Positions 41,210 to 50,506 are shown, numbered from the stretch's first letter. The stretch is DNA of 64,000 nt from Chitinophagaceae bacterium (GCA_027484165.1 JAIXWH010000150.1:1-64000); one strand, 5' to 3'. The notes: generated by a model from the letters alone, not told the origin. Made by a program: numbers and translations.

Positions 41210-42166
41210 ATGAAAAAAATTGCACTTCTCATTTCAATAATTGCAAGTTCAAACTGCCTGCTTGCTCAGGATGCAACTGTTGTTAAACTTAAAAAAGATT
41301 CAGAGTTAACCATCAAAAAAGATGAAAAAGACACTATAACCCAAGTATGGAAGAAGGGAGGAAATTTTAATCTCAATGTTAACCAGGGTTCACTAAGCAA
41401 TTGGTCGGCCGGAGGTGATAAATTTTCATTTTCATTAAATGCCTATCTGAATCTTTACGCTTTTTATAAAAAAAACAAACACTCCTGGGATAATACTGTT
41501 GACCTTGCTTATGGAATTGTTCAAACCACTAGTTTAGGAAAAAGAAAATCCAGCGACAGAATCGACTATACTTCAAAGTACGGATACGCTATACATAAAC
41601 ATCTGAATCTGGCATCACTTTTCAATTTAAGATCACAATTTGCAAACGGATACAGCTATGAAAAAAAAGATGATGGTAACGAAAAGGAAACCCTGACCTC
41701 GAAGACCTTTGCTCCTGCCTATGTTTTATTGTCTCTGGGTTTGGATTTCAAGCCAAAAGAAAATTTATCTGTATTTATATCTCCCGCATCAAGTAGATGG
41801 GTTTTGGTTTCAGATCAAAATTTGGGGCAATTATACGGTTTGGATTCGGGCAAAACAGTTAAATCTGAATTGGGTGCATTTTTATCTGCAAATTATACTG
41901 CAAAACTGGGTAATAACTTTACTTATAAAAGCAAGCTGGATTTGTTTTCCAACTACAAAGTAAACCCACAAAATGTAGATATTTTTTGGACCAATGTGAT
42001 TACAGCTAAAATTACCAGATACATCAATTTTAGTTTCAATGTTGATATGATTTACGATGATGATACGCATAATATTGAACCCGATAAAGGTCCTGCGCCT
42101 CAGTGGCTGCAATTGATGGGTATTGGATTTGCTTATAAATTCGACAACAAGCCCAAAAACAAATAA
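41210..42166 (+). CDS. DUF3078-like outer-membrane/periplasmic protein
   Basis: Signal peptide; WKKGGNFNLNVNQGSLSNWSAGGDKFSFSLNAYLN. Confidence 0.8.
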   Translation: MKKIALLISIIASSNCLLAQDATVVKLKKDSELTIKKDEKDTITQVWKKGGNFNLNVNQGSLSNWSAGGDKFSFSLNAYLNLYAFYKKNKHSWDNTVDLAYGIVQTTSLGKRKSSDRIDYTSKYGYAIHKHLNLASLFNLRSQFANGYSYEKKDDGNEKETLTSKTFAPAYVLLSLGLDFKPKENLSVFISPASSRWVLVSDQNLGQLYGLDSGKTVKSELGAFLSANYTAKLGNNFTYKSKLDLFSNYKVNPQNVDIFWTNVITAKITRYINFSFNVDMIYDDDTHNIEPDKGPAPQWLQLMGIGFAYKFDNKPKNK

Positions 42167-42181
42167 CGTGGATAATTATAA

Positions 42182-42211
42182 TTGATAAAAATCACGAAGT
42201 AATTAACTTTG
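42182..42211 (+). promoter_or_regulatory. Bacteroidota-type promoter upstream of scpA (TTG-N19-TAACTTTG)
   Basis: TTG 42182-42184 and TAACTTTG 42204-42211. Confidence 0.5.
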
Positions 42212-42240
42212 ACGTTCTTTAAAATTGAAAAAACACGACT

Positions 42241-43044
42241 TTGAGCAACAATCCATCATATCAGATTAAATTAGACCAGTTTGAAGGTCCTTTTGATTTA
42301 TTGTTATTTTTTATCGAGAGAGATGAACTAGATATCTACAATATTCCAATCACAAAAATCACAAACGATTTTTTAGCCCATATTCATCAGTCTGAAAAAT
42401 TAAATATTGAATTGAGTAGTGAATTCATTCTTTTTATCAGCACCTTGATGCGTATTAAGGCAAAAATGTTGTTACCCAGAAAAGAACTAGATGCTCAAGG
42501 CAATGAAATTGATCCAAGGATGGAGTTGGTAGATAAGATTTTGGAATACAAAAAATTCAAAGAAGCTTCTATCAAAATGGCTGAAATGGAAGCTACAAGA
42601 ATGCTGATGATTAAGAGAGGCAATCTTCAAAAAGAATTATCGCAAATAGGTGAAGAAGCCGGTGAAGGAACCGAAATACAGGCTGTAACGATGTTTAAGC
42701 TGATGAAGGCTTTTGAAAAAGTAATTCAGCGGATTCAGCAAAGAAATAACAAGCCGGTTCATACCGTGGTTCAATATAACTACACCATGGAAGAGTGCCG
42801 TACGTACATGCTTGACATGGCTACTGCCGAAAAAACATTATCCTTCGAACGCATATTTGATGAATGTGAAAACCGTATTCACGCCATCTTTCTTTTCTTA
42901 AATATGCTTGAACTGGTTCAACAAAAATATCTTCAAATAATTACCGGCGAAGGAAGAAACAACTTCATCTTAGAGTTCAATGAAAATAGAGAAGAAGAGG
43001 TACATCATCCGCTAACTGATGAGGATTTTAGCCATTTGAATTAA
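42241..43044 (+). CDS. scpA: Segregation and condensation protein A
   Basis: LDQFEGPFDLLLFFIERDELDIYNIPITKITNDFLAHI; TTG start. Confidence 0.93.
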   Translation: MSNNPSYQIKLDQFEGPFDLLLFFIERDELDIYNIPITKITNDFLAHIHQSEKLNIELSSEFILFISTLMRIKAKMLLPRKELDAQGNEIDPRMELVDKILEYKKFKEASIKMAEMEATRMLMIKRGNLQKELSQIGEEAGEGTEIQAVTMFKLMKAFEKVIQRIQQRNNKPVHTVVQYNYTMEECRTYMLDMATAEKTLSFERIFDECENRIHAIFLFLNMLELVQQKYLQIITGEGRNNFILEFNENREEEVHHPLTDEDFSHLN

Positions 43045-43145
43045 TTGAATTATTTGTTATTTATTGTTTGTGGTTATAGGTTTTAATGAACCTACCAAAC
43101 TTCCGAAACCTTAAAAACCTATTTATTAATTTTTACTTTTCAACT

Positions 43146-43853
43146 ATGATAACAACACTATTCAAAGCCGAAGACAGAGGAAGTGCCGACTACGGATGGC
43201 TTAAACCTAATTACTATTTCAGTTTTTCGAATTATCACAATCCATCAAGAATACATTTTGGTGCTTTACGTGTTTTGAATGATGATTTTATTGCTGGAGG
43301 TGGGGCTTTTCCTACACATCCTCACGATAACATGGAAATTGTTACTATTCCCTTTACAGGAGCTTTGCAACATAAGGATAATACCGGAGGACAAGGCATC
43401 ATCAAAGCAGGTGACATTCAAATTATGAGTGCGGGCACAGGCATTTTACATTCTGAAGCGAATGCTTCAGCAACAGAATCTGTGACCTTATTCCAAATTT
43501 GGCTTTTTCCAAAAGTAAAAAATATCACTCCTCGTTACGATCAACGCACATTCGATATCGCCGACAGAAATAACCAGTGGCAAATTGTGGTATCACCTCG
43601 GGAGGAGGATGAAGCTTTGTGGATTAACCAGGATGCAAGATTTGCTTTAACTAACCTTGCTACTGGAAACAGCATTGATTATAAAAATGCATTTGAAGGA
43701 AATGGAGTTTTCTTAGTAGTGATTAATGGCTCTGTTGAAGTTGATGGAAATGTATTAAATAAAAGAGATGCATTAGGTATCACTGAAACAAATCAATTTA
43801 CTATAAAGGCAAACGCTGATGCAGAGTTGTTGGCGATAGAGATTCCGATGTAA
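43146..43853 (+). CDS. Pirin family protein
   Basis: FGALRVLNDDFIAGGGAFPTHPHDNMEIVTI, GDIQIMSAGTGILHSE; ATG 43146. Confidence 0.93.
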   Translation: MITTLFKAEDRGSADYGWLKPNYYFSFSNYHNPSRIHFGALRVLNDDFIAGGGAFPTHPHDNMEIVTIPFTGALQHKDNTGGQGIIKAGDIQIMSAGTGILHSEANASATESVTLFQIWLFPKVKNITPRYDQRTFDIADRNNQWQIVVSPREEDEALWINQDARFALTNLATGNSIDYKNAFEGNGVFLVVINGSVEVDGNVLNKRDALGITETNQFTIKANADAELLAIEIPM

Positions 43854-43926
43854 TATCCCTTTGGGAGGTTTAAAAAGTTTCAAAGGTTTGATGGGCTTAA
43901 TAGGTTTGTGGATGTTCTTGTTATAA

Positions 43927-43956
43927 ACTAGCTCACGGTTTAAACCGTGGGCTAGT
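43927..43956. repeat. 30-bp near-perfect palindrome (REP-like)
   Basis: actagctcacggtttaaaccgtgggctagt; one non-Watson-Crick position. Confidence 0.8.
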
Positions 43957-44009
43957 AAATTCCATCTTTAAAATCCACTATAAGGTTGGTATGATTTATA
44001 TCTCTTAAA

Positions 44010-44050
44010 TCGAATTGTCAAGTCTTCAAATTTCCAAATCAACTAATCAA
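44010..44050. repeat. Left member of inverted repeat pair flanking dxs (proximal arm)
   Basis: tcgaattgtcaagtcttcaaatttccaaatcaactaatcaa; inverted partner at 46073-46105. Confidence 0.75.
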
Positions 44051-45970
44051 CTCTCTAACTGTATTCAACATTGCCATCTTCCTTAACATGGTTGCAATTC
44101 CGTTCGCATCAATTCCAATTTCATCGTATAATTGTTTAGGGGTTCCATGTTCTACTAGTCTATCAGGTATGCCCATGATTTTTACGTCAGCTTTGTAGCC
44201 ATTTTCATTCATGAATTCTAATACTGCAGAACCAAATCCTCCAACAACGGTACCATCTTCTACTGTGATTATTTTACTATAATTAGCAAAAACCTCATGC
44301 AGCATTGCTTCATCTAATGGCTTTGCAAAACGCATATCATAATGTGCAGGATTAATGCCTTCCGACTTAACGTCACGTATAGCCGCAGCTGCAAAATTTC
44401 CGGGATGACCAAATGAAAGGATGGCAATATCTTTTCCATCTTTTAATTTTCTTCCTTTACCAATTTGAATTTCTTTCATTGGTGTTTTCCAATCTACTAA
44501 CATGCCCTCACCTCTCGGATATCTGATTACAAATGGCAATTCATTGGTTTCTAACTGAGCCGTATACATCAAATCTCTCAACTCTGATTCATTCATCGGT
44601 GCACTCACAATGATGTTGGGTATGCATCTCATGTAAGCGATATCATAACAACCATGGTGCGTTGGCCCATCATCACCCACCAAACCAGCTCTGTCTAAAC
44701 AAAATATGACAGGCAACTTTTGGATGGCAACATCATGTATCACCATATCATAAGCTCTCTGCATGAAAGAGGAATAAATGTTACAAAACACTTTCATTCC
44801 CTGTGTAGCCATTCCAGCACTCAATGTTACTGCGTGTTGTTCACAGATACCCACATCAAAAGCCCTATCTGGCATTTTCTCCATCATGAACTTCAATGAA
44901 CTACCACTTGGCATTGCTGGAGTGATCCCCATTATTTTAGGATTCTTTTCAGCAAGCTCAATTATAGTATGCCCAAATACATCTTGGTATTTTGGAGGCT
45001 GTGGCGCATCAAAAGTTTTCTTTAAAATTTCACCAGTTACTTTATCAAACAAGCCCGGAGCATGCCATTTGGTTTGATCTTTTTCTGCCAAGTCATACCC
45101 CTTACCCTTAACAGTTTTGATATGTAACAATTTAGGGCCAGGAATATCCTTTAAATCGCTTAAAGTTTCTATTAGCTTGTTTACATTATGTCCGTCGATT
45201 GGACCAAAATAGCGCAATTGCAACGCTTCAAACAAATTACTGCTCTTGCTCACAATACCTTTTAAACTCGCTTCCAGCTTGCTAGCCATCTCTCTGCTAA
45301 AGTTTTTACCAACAGGTAATTTGCCGAGCACTTTCCAAACATTATCTCTTAAATCGTTGTAGGTATGAGAGGTGGTGATGTCAGTTAAATATTCTTTCAG
45401 AGCTCCAACATTCGGATCAATACTCATACAATTGTCATTCAAAATAATCAACACATTACTCTTTTCTATTCCCGCATGATTCATTGCTTCAAAAGCCAAG
45501 CCTGCAGTCATAGCACCATCGCCAATAACAGCAATATGTTGTTTGTTGGTTTCACCTTTATAATGTGATGCCATCGCCATACCCAAAGCCGCAGATATAG
45601 ATGTTGAGGAATGACCTACACCAAAAGTATCGTATTCACTCTCACTTCTTTTAGGAAAGCCACTTAAACCATTGTATTTTCTGTTAGTTGGAAAATTATC
45701 TCTTCTGCCAGTTAATATTTTGTGCCCATAAGCCTGATGCCCCACGTCCCAAACCAGCTGATCGTAAGGGGTATCAAACACATAATGCAAAGCAACAGAA
45801 AGCTCTACCACACCCAGGCTTGCACCAAAATGCCCTCCATATACACTCACCACATCTACAATGTATTGTCTTAATTCATCAGCAACCGCTTTCATCTGGC
45901 TCTTCTTCAACTTCTTTAAGTCGGCAGGACTGTTGATTTTTTGTAATAATTTACCAGGTTTGATATCCAT
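44039..45970 (-). CDS. dxs: 1-deoxy-D-xylulose-5-phosphate synthase
   Basis: GHFGASLGVVELSVALHYVF, GDGAMTAGLAFEAMNHAG, DRAGLVGDDGPTHHG. Confidence 0.97.
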   Translation of the reverse strand: MDIKPGKLLQKINSPADLKKLKKSQMKAVADELRQYIVDVVSVYGGHFGASLGVVELSVALHYVFDTPYDQLVWDVGHQAYGHKILTGRRDNFPTNRKYNGLSGFPKRSESEYDTFGVGHSSTSISAALGMAMASHYKGETNKQHIAVIGDGAMTAGLAFEAMNHAGIEKSNVLIILNDNCMSIDPNVGALKEYLTDITTSHTYNDLRDNVWKVLGKLPVGKNFSREMASKLEASLKGIVSKSSNLFEALQLRYFGPIDGHNVNKLIETLSDLKDIPGPKLLHIKTVKGKGYDLAEKDQTKWHAPGLFDKVTGEILKKTFDAPQPPKYQDVFGHTIIELAEKNPKIMGITPAMPSGSSLKFMMEKMPDRAFDVGICEQHAVTLSAGMATQGMKVFCNIYSSFMQRAYDMVIHDVAIQKLPVIFCLDRAGLVGDDGPTHHGCYDIAYMRCIPNIIVSAPMNESELRDLMYTAQLETNELPFVIRYPRGEGMLVDWKTPMKEIQIGKGRKLKDGKDIAILSFGHPGNFAAAAIRDVKSEGINPAHYDMRFAKPLDEAMLHEVFANYSKIITVEDGTVVGGFGSAVLEFMNENGYKADVKIMGIPDRLVEHGTPKQLYDEIGIDANGIATMLRKMAMLNTVRELIS

Positions 45971-46072
45971 TCCTTAAAAATTTGAGTATTGTAAAAATAG
46001 GGAATAATCAATCATTAAACAATGTAAAAGAGGGATTGTTCGGAAAAGGGATGGAGTTGATTGGGTGATTGT

Positions 46073-46140
46073 TTGATTAGTTGATTTGGAGATTTGACAA
46101 TTCGATCCAAGAATGAAACAACCTTTGAAACTTTTTGAAC
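46073..46140. repeat. Right member of inverted repeat pair flanking dxs (proximal and distal arms)
   Basis: ttgattagttgatttggagatttgacaattcga (46073-46105) and aacctttgaaactttttgaac (46120-46140); distal partner inverted at 43868-43888, 20/21 identical. Confidence 0.75.
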
Positions 46141-46197
46141 TTATTGAACTTTTGAAACCCTTTTTACCCCATGAACCTATCAAACCTGCCAAGCCCT

Positions 46198-49100
46198 CTA
46201 AATAACCACATTAACCATCTTTCCTTTTACGAAGATGATTTTCTTAGGCGCTTTACCCTCTAGCCATTTTTGAACAATATCATTGGAGATTACAATTTTT
46301 TCAACTTCCTCCTGTAGAGTATCTAATGAAATGGAAATAGTTGTTCTCATTTTCCCATTTATCGAAACCGGATATTCTTTGCTGGTTTCTACTAGATATT
46401 TTTCTTCAAAAACAGGATATGTAGCATCTAAAATTGAATTTGTATTTCCTAATTGATGCCACAATTCTTCTGCAATATGAGGTGCATAAGGTGTTATTAA
46501 GATCAAAACTTTTTCAAGCACTTCTTTTTTATGACATTTCAAATCAGCTAGCTCATTCACACATACCATAAATGCACTAACAGCCGTATTGAAAGAAAAG
46601 TTCTCCGTATCTGATTCGATTTTCTTGATGGTTTTATGAAGCACTTTTAATTCTGCATCATTTGCTTTTTCTTCATTCCAAATCTTGCCTTTAAGATCAT
46701 CATTGAACATACGCCATAACTTTCTCAAAAAGCGATGCACACCTTCTATCCCTTTGGTATCCCAGGGTTTGCTTTGTTCTATCGGACCCAAAAACATTTC
46801 ATACATTCTGAATGTATCCGCACCATATTTCAAAACTAAATCATCAGGATTCACCGTATTGAATTTCGACTTAGACATTTTTTCAACTTCACTGCCACAG
46901 ATATATTTTCCTTCTTCTAAAATGAATGTGGCATTGGCATAATCAGGCTTCCATTGTTTAAAACTTTCAATATCCAATTCCACGCCATCAACCCTATTTA
47001 CATCCACATGCAATTCATCGGTTTCATGTTGGTCTTTCAATCCTAAAGAAACAAATTGCTGAGTGCCTTTTATTCTGTATGCAAATCGGCTGCTCCCTTG
47101 AATCATTCCCTGATTCACCAATCTCTTGAATGGCTCATCAAATCCTATCAAACCTAAATCATACAACACTTTCGTCCACATTCTGCTGTACAACAAATGT
47201 CCAACTGCATGTTCTGTTCCACCGATATATACATCTACCTGACCCCAATAATCACTAACCTTTCTATCGCAAAAAGTCTGTTTATTTTTAGGATCCATAT
47301 ATCGTAAAAAATACCAGGAAGAACCTGCATAGCCCGGCATTGTCGAAGTCTCTAAATTTTGTTGCTTCCAGGAATCTATATTGGCAAGTGGCCCCTCTCC
47401 CTCTGGACCTGGACCATACTTATCAACGTGTGGCAATTCCAAAGGCAATTCCGATTCGCTTAACGCAATGGCTACTCCATCTTCCCACTTAATAGGAAAA
47501 GGTTCGCCCCAATAACGCTGGCGACTAAATCCTGCATCACGCATTTTGTAATTGACCTTTCTTTTTCCGATACCCATTGCCTTCACTTTTTCAATAGCCA
47601 CTTTAATCGCATCTTTCATCAGCATGCCATCTAAAAACCCTGATTGTTGCAAAGTTGCTTCTTTTGTTGGATTGGCTTCCTCGCCATTATAATGTTCTCC
47701 GATAATATTGGTAACAGGAATATTAAAGTGTTTTGCAAAAAGAAAATCACGCTGATCGCCACAAGGTACCGCCATTATTGCACCAGTTCCATATCCAGCC
47801 AACACATACTCTGCAATCCAGATGGGAATTAGCTTCCCATTAAATGGATTCTTTGCATACGCACCTGTAAAACACCCTGAAATTTGTTTTACTTCGGACA
47901 TGCGTTCCCGATCGCTTCTGCTTTTTACATAAGTCAGATAATCTTCAATATTTTTTCTTTGTTCATCAGATGTGATTTTATTCACCAACTCATGCTCCGG
48001 CGCTAATACAATAAAATCAACTCCGAATATAGTATCGGGGCGAGTGGTGTAAACTTTGATTGATTTTTTACTTGAGACCTCACCCCCAACCCCTCTCCCG
48101 AGTGAGAGGGGAGCGCGTTCTTTCAATACAATTGAAATACTCGACAAAACCTTTTCTATATTTTGCTCTACTTCTTGATTTGTAAATCTCAGCACTTCAT
48201 AACCCAATTCTCCCATTACTTGGGTTCTCATGTCATCGTAAATTTTCTGCAGCTGATCATTATGATAACCTCCATCCACTTCTATCAACAACTTCTCATT
48301 CAAAAAAGCAAAATCAATAATGAAGTCTTCTATTACATGCTGCCTTCTTACTTTGTAACCAAGTTTGTTATCTCTCAACTGTTGCCATAAAATATCCTCT
48401 GCAACTGTATTTTCCTTTCTATTTTCTCTCGCAAATTCTTTTAATTTTTTCCAGGTTTCAGGGTCAGTAGTTCGAATACTTTGCTTGCCCCCCTCTCCCT
48501 CAGGAGAGGGGTTGGGGGTGAGGTTTACCACCTCAAAATCCAACTCACATCCTTCACTCTTTCCAATCCAATTTCGTTGCATCTCCTTCATGGAATCAGT
48601 AAAATCAACAGTATTCAATCCTTCCAGTAGTCTGTCTGCATAATCAGTAATTCTCAAGTACCATTGACGCATTTTCTTTTTAATCACAGGATGACCTCCT
48701 CTTTCACTTACCCCATTTACAACTTCATCATTCGCCAATACTGTACCCAAGGCCTCACACCAATTCACTTCTCCAAATGCAGAAAAAGCCAAACGATAAT
48801 GCATCAGTATCTCTTGCTGATTTTTATTGGAATAAGAGTTCCATTCTTGTGCAGAAAAAGTTTGCATATTATCTTTTGCAACAGATGATGATCCCGACTC
48901 TTCAAATATTTTTACCAACGTTTCAATAGATTCTGCTTTTTTATTAAATGGATTAAACCAACTCTTAAACAATTGTAGAAATAACCATTGTGTCCATTTG
49001 TAATAATCAGGATTGCTCGTTCTAACCTCTCTTTCCCAATCATAACAAAATCCAATTTTATCGAGTTGTTTTTTAAAAGTAGAAATATTTTTTTCCGTTG

Positions 49101-49395
49101 TTGATGCAGGATGCTGACCTGTTTCAATTGCATATTGCTCAGCAGGTAAACCAAAACTATCAAACCCCATCGGATGAAGTACATTATATCCCTTTAATCT
49201 TTTGTATCTGCTATATATATCACTTGCTATATAGCCTAAAGGATGCCCAACATGAAGTCCTGCTCCACTTGGATAAGGGAACATATCTAAAACATAAAAT
49301 GACTTTTTGGTAGAATCATTGTTAATACTATAAGCTTTTGAATCAGTCCATTTAGTTTGCCACTGCTGCTCTATTTCTTTGAAATTATATTCCAT
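46198..49395 (-). CDS. leuS: Leucyl-tRNA synthetase carrying an in-frame DUF559 endonuclease-domain insertion
   Basis: 1065 aa; HVGHPLGY (HIGH), EKMSKSKFN (KMSKS), VYTTRPDTIFG; about 151 extra residues at ~290-440. Confidence 0.96.
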   Translation of the reverse strand: MEYNFKEIEQQWQTKWTDSKAYSINNDSTKKSFYVLDMFPYPSGAGLHVGHPLGYIASDIYSRYKRLKGYNVLHPMGFDSFGLPAEQYAIETGQHPASTTEKNISTFKKQLDKIGFCYDWEREVRTSNPDYYKWTQWLFLQLFKSWFNPFNKKAESIETLVKIFEESGSSSVAKDNMQTFSAQEWNSYSNKNQQEILMHYRLAFSAFGEVNWCEALGTVLANDEVVNGVSERGGHPVIKKKMRQWYLRITDYADRLLEGLNTVDFTDSMKEMQRNWIGKSEGCELDFEVVNLTPNPSPEGEGGKQSIRTTDPETWKKLKEFARENRKENTVAEDILWQQLRDNKLGYKVRRQHVIEDFIIDFAFLNEKLLIEVDGGYHNDQLQKIYDDMRTQVMGELGYEVLRFTNQEVEQNIEKVLSSISIVLKERAPLSLGRGVGGEVSSKKSIKVYTTRPDTIFGVDFIVLAPEHELVNKITSDEQRKNIEDYLTYVKSRSDRERMSEVKQISGCFTGAYAKNPFNGKLIPIWIAEYVLAGYGTGAIMAVPCGDQRDFLFAKHFNIPVTNIIGEHYNGEEANPTKEATLQQSGFLDGMLMKDAIKVAIEKVKAMGIGKRKVNYKMRDAGFSRQRYWGEPFPIKWEDGVAIALSESELPLELPHVDKYGPGPEGEGPLANIDSWKQQNLETSTMPGYAGSSWYFLRYMDPKNKQTFCDRKVSDYWGQVDVYIGGTEHAVGHLLYSRMWTKVLYDLGLIGFDEPFKRLVNQGMIQGSSRFAYRIKGTQQFVSLGLKDQHETDELHVDVNRVDGVELDIESFKQWKPDYANATFILEEGKYICGSEVEKMSKSKFNTVNPDDLVLKYGADTFRMYEMFLGPIEQSKPWDTKGIEGVHRFLRKLWRMFNDDLKGKIWNEEKANDAELKVLHKTIKKIESDTENFSFNTAVSAFMVCVNELADLKCHKKEVLEKVLILITPYAPHIAEELWHQLGNTNSILDATYPVFEEKYLVETSKEYPVSINGKMRTTISISLDTLQEEVEKIVISNDIVQKWLEGKAPKKIIFVKGKMVNVVI
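48090..48111. repeat. Hairpin at left end of the leuS insertion
   Basis: cccctctc-ccgagt-gagagggg. Confidence 0.85.
48490..48511. repeat. Hairpin at right end of the leuS insertion
   Basis: cccctctcc-ctca-ggagagggg. Confidence 0.85.
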
Positions 49396-49538
49396 TCCAG
49401 ATGAGGGGTGATTTTATTGAGATTGAAAAAAACTTTTAATAAAATACTCTAAAAACTATACGTCTTTATTTTTTAACAAAAAACACATTTTTAAAGTCCG
49501 ACAAAAGTAAAACAAAGCAGCTAAAATCTTGTACTTTT

Positions 49539-50459
49539 GTGAATAGTCAAAAGTTTCAATTTAAAAATATTTTTAAAAATATGGCTCAATTAGGAAAAGC
49601 ATCAAGTAAAAAAAGTAAACCTTCTTATGGTTACGCTATTACAGGCATAGCACTTGTTTTATTCTTTTTTGGTATCGTTGGTTGGTTTTTCTTGAATATT
49701 AGAAAGACGGGAGACTATTTCAAAGAAAACATTCAGGTACATGCTTATCTCAACAGAGATGCTTCCGCTAAAAGAATTGACAGCTTGGTAACCCACATCA
49801 AATCCTTCCCCTACACCAATAAAGTTGAATACGTTACTAAAGAAAAGGCAATTGAAAAATGGAATACTGAAAATGATACAACCTGGAAACAATTTTTAAA
49901 AAACAATCCACTTCCAGAAAGCATTGACTTTTATGTAAAAGCAAGCTATGTTAATGAAGATAGTTTGAATGTCTTATCGAATGAACTACAATCAAGCTTT
50001 CCGGGCGTGATTTCCGAATTTCAATTCCCAACAGAAACTGTAACCAAAGTAAGTAACTATGTTAGAATAGCTGGAATTATTTTTCTCATAGTTGGAATTT
50101 TATTGACAATCTTGGTAGTATTCTCCATTGATAACACTATACGTTTAGCTATGTATAGTAATCGATTCCTAATAAAAACCATGCAAATGGTGGGTGCTAC
50201 CAGAAGTTTTATTGCCAAACCGATCAATAAAAGGGCTGTGATTAATGGTGTTATAGCATCTATTATTGCAATTGGAGTTTTATGGTTTACTGTGATTACC
50301 ATTGAAGGATTTCTGCCCGATTTCAAATTACTACATGATAATACAGGTTTGATTTTGCTATTTTTCGTGATGATTATTCTTGGTATTACAATCTCATTGG
50401 CAAGTACTTATCGTGCGGTAATCAAATATCTGAAAATGAAGCTCGACGACCTTTATTAA
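49539..50459 (+). CDS. ftsX: Cell division protein FtsX (permease-like)
   Basis: Four-TM topology, VHAYLNRDASAKRIDSLV and C-terminal NRFLIKTMQMVGATRSFI; start may be ATG 49581. Confidence 0.9.
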   Translation: MNSQKFQFKNIFKNMAQLGKASSKKSKPSYGYAITGIALVLFFFGIVGWFFLNIRKTGDYFKENIQVHAYLNRDASAKRIDSLVTHIKSFPYTNKVEYVTKEKAIEKWNTENDTTWKQFLKNNPLPESIDFYVKASYVNEDSLNVLSNELQSSFPGVISEFQFPTETVTKVSNYVRIAGIIFLIVGILLTILVVFSIDNTIRLAMYSNRFLIKTMQMVGATRSFIAKPINKRAVINGVIASIIAIGVLWFTVITIEGFLPDFKLLHDNTGLILLFFVMIILGITISLASTYRAVIKYLKMKLDDLY

Positions 50460-50506
50460 TAGGTATTTTCAGTTTTTAGTATATTGCAAACAAAAAATAA
50501 AGTCTG

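Larger units (their letters stand above)
48077..48529 (-). mobile_element. Candidate palindrome-ended, DUF559-encoding insertion within leuS
   Basis: Perfect 22-bp inverted repeats at 48077-48098 and 48503-48524; ACCTC at both ends (48077-48081, 48530-48534); 453 bp = 151 codons; encodes VRRQHVIEDFIIDFAFLNEKLLIEVDGGYHNDQLQKIYDDMRTQVMGELGYEVLRFTNQEV. Confidence 0.8.

Noticed and set aside
45974-46192. 72-aa minus-strand ORF between dxs and leuS
   Set aside because: Consists of the intergenic repeat modules read in one frame; no domain and no credible conservation.
48077-48529. Intein or group I/II intron explanation for the leuS insert
   Set aside because: No intein splice motifs (no N-terminal Cys/Ser block A, no HN at the C end) and no intron-like RNA. 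The segment is short, fully open and ends in inverted repeats.
48077-48534. ACCTC as a definite 5-bp target-site duplication
   Set aside because: The left ACCTC is also the first 5 bp of the inverted repeat, so duplication and repeat sequence cannot be separated without an empty-site allele. Kept only as a hypothesis.
48365-48643. 92-aa plus-strand ORF overlapping leuS (LCLPPSPSGEGLGVRFTTSKSN)
   Set aside because: Antisense reading of the right inverted repeat and LeuRS coding region; no start context or protein family.
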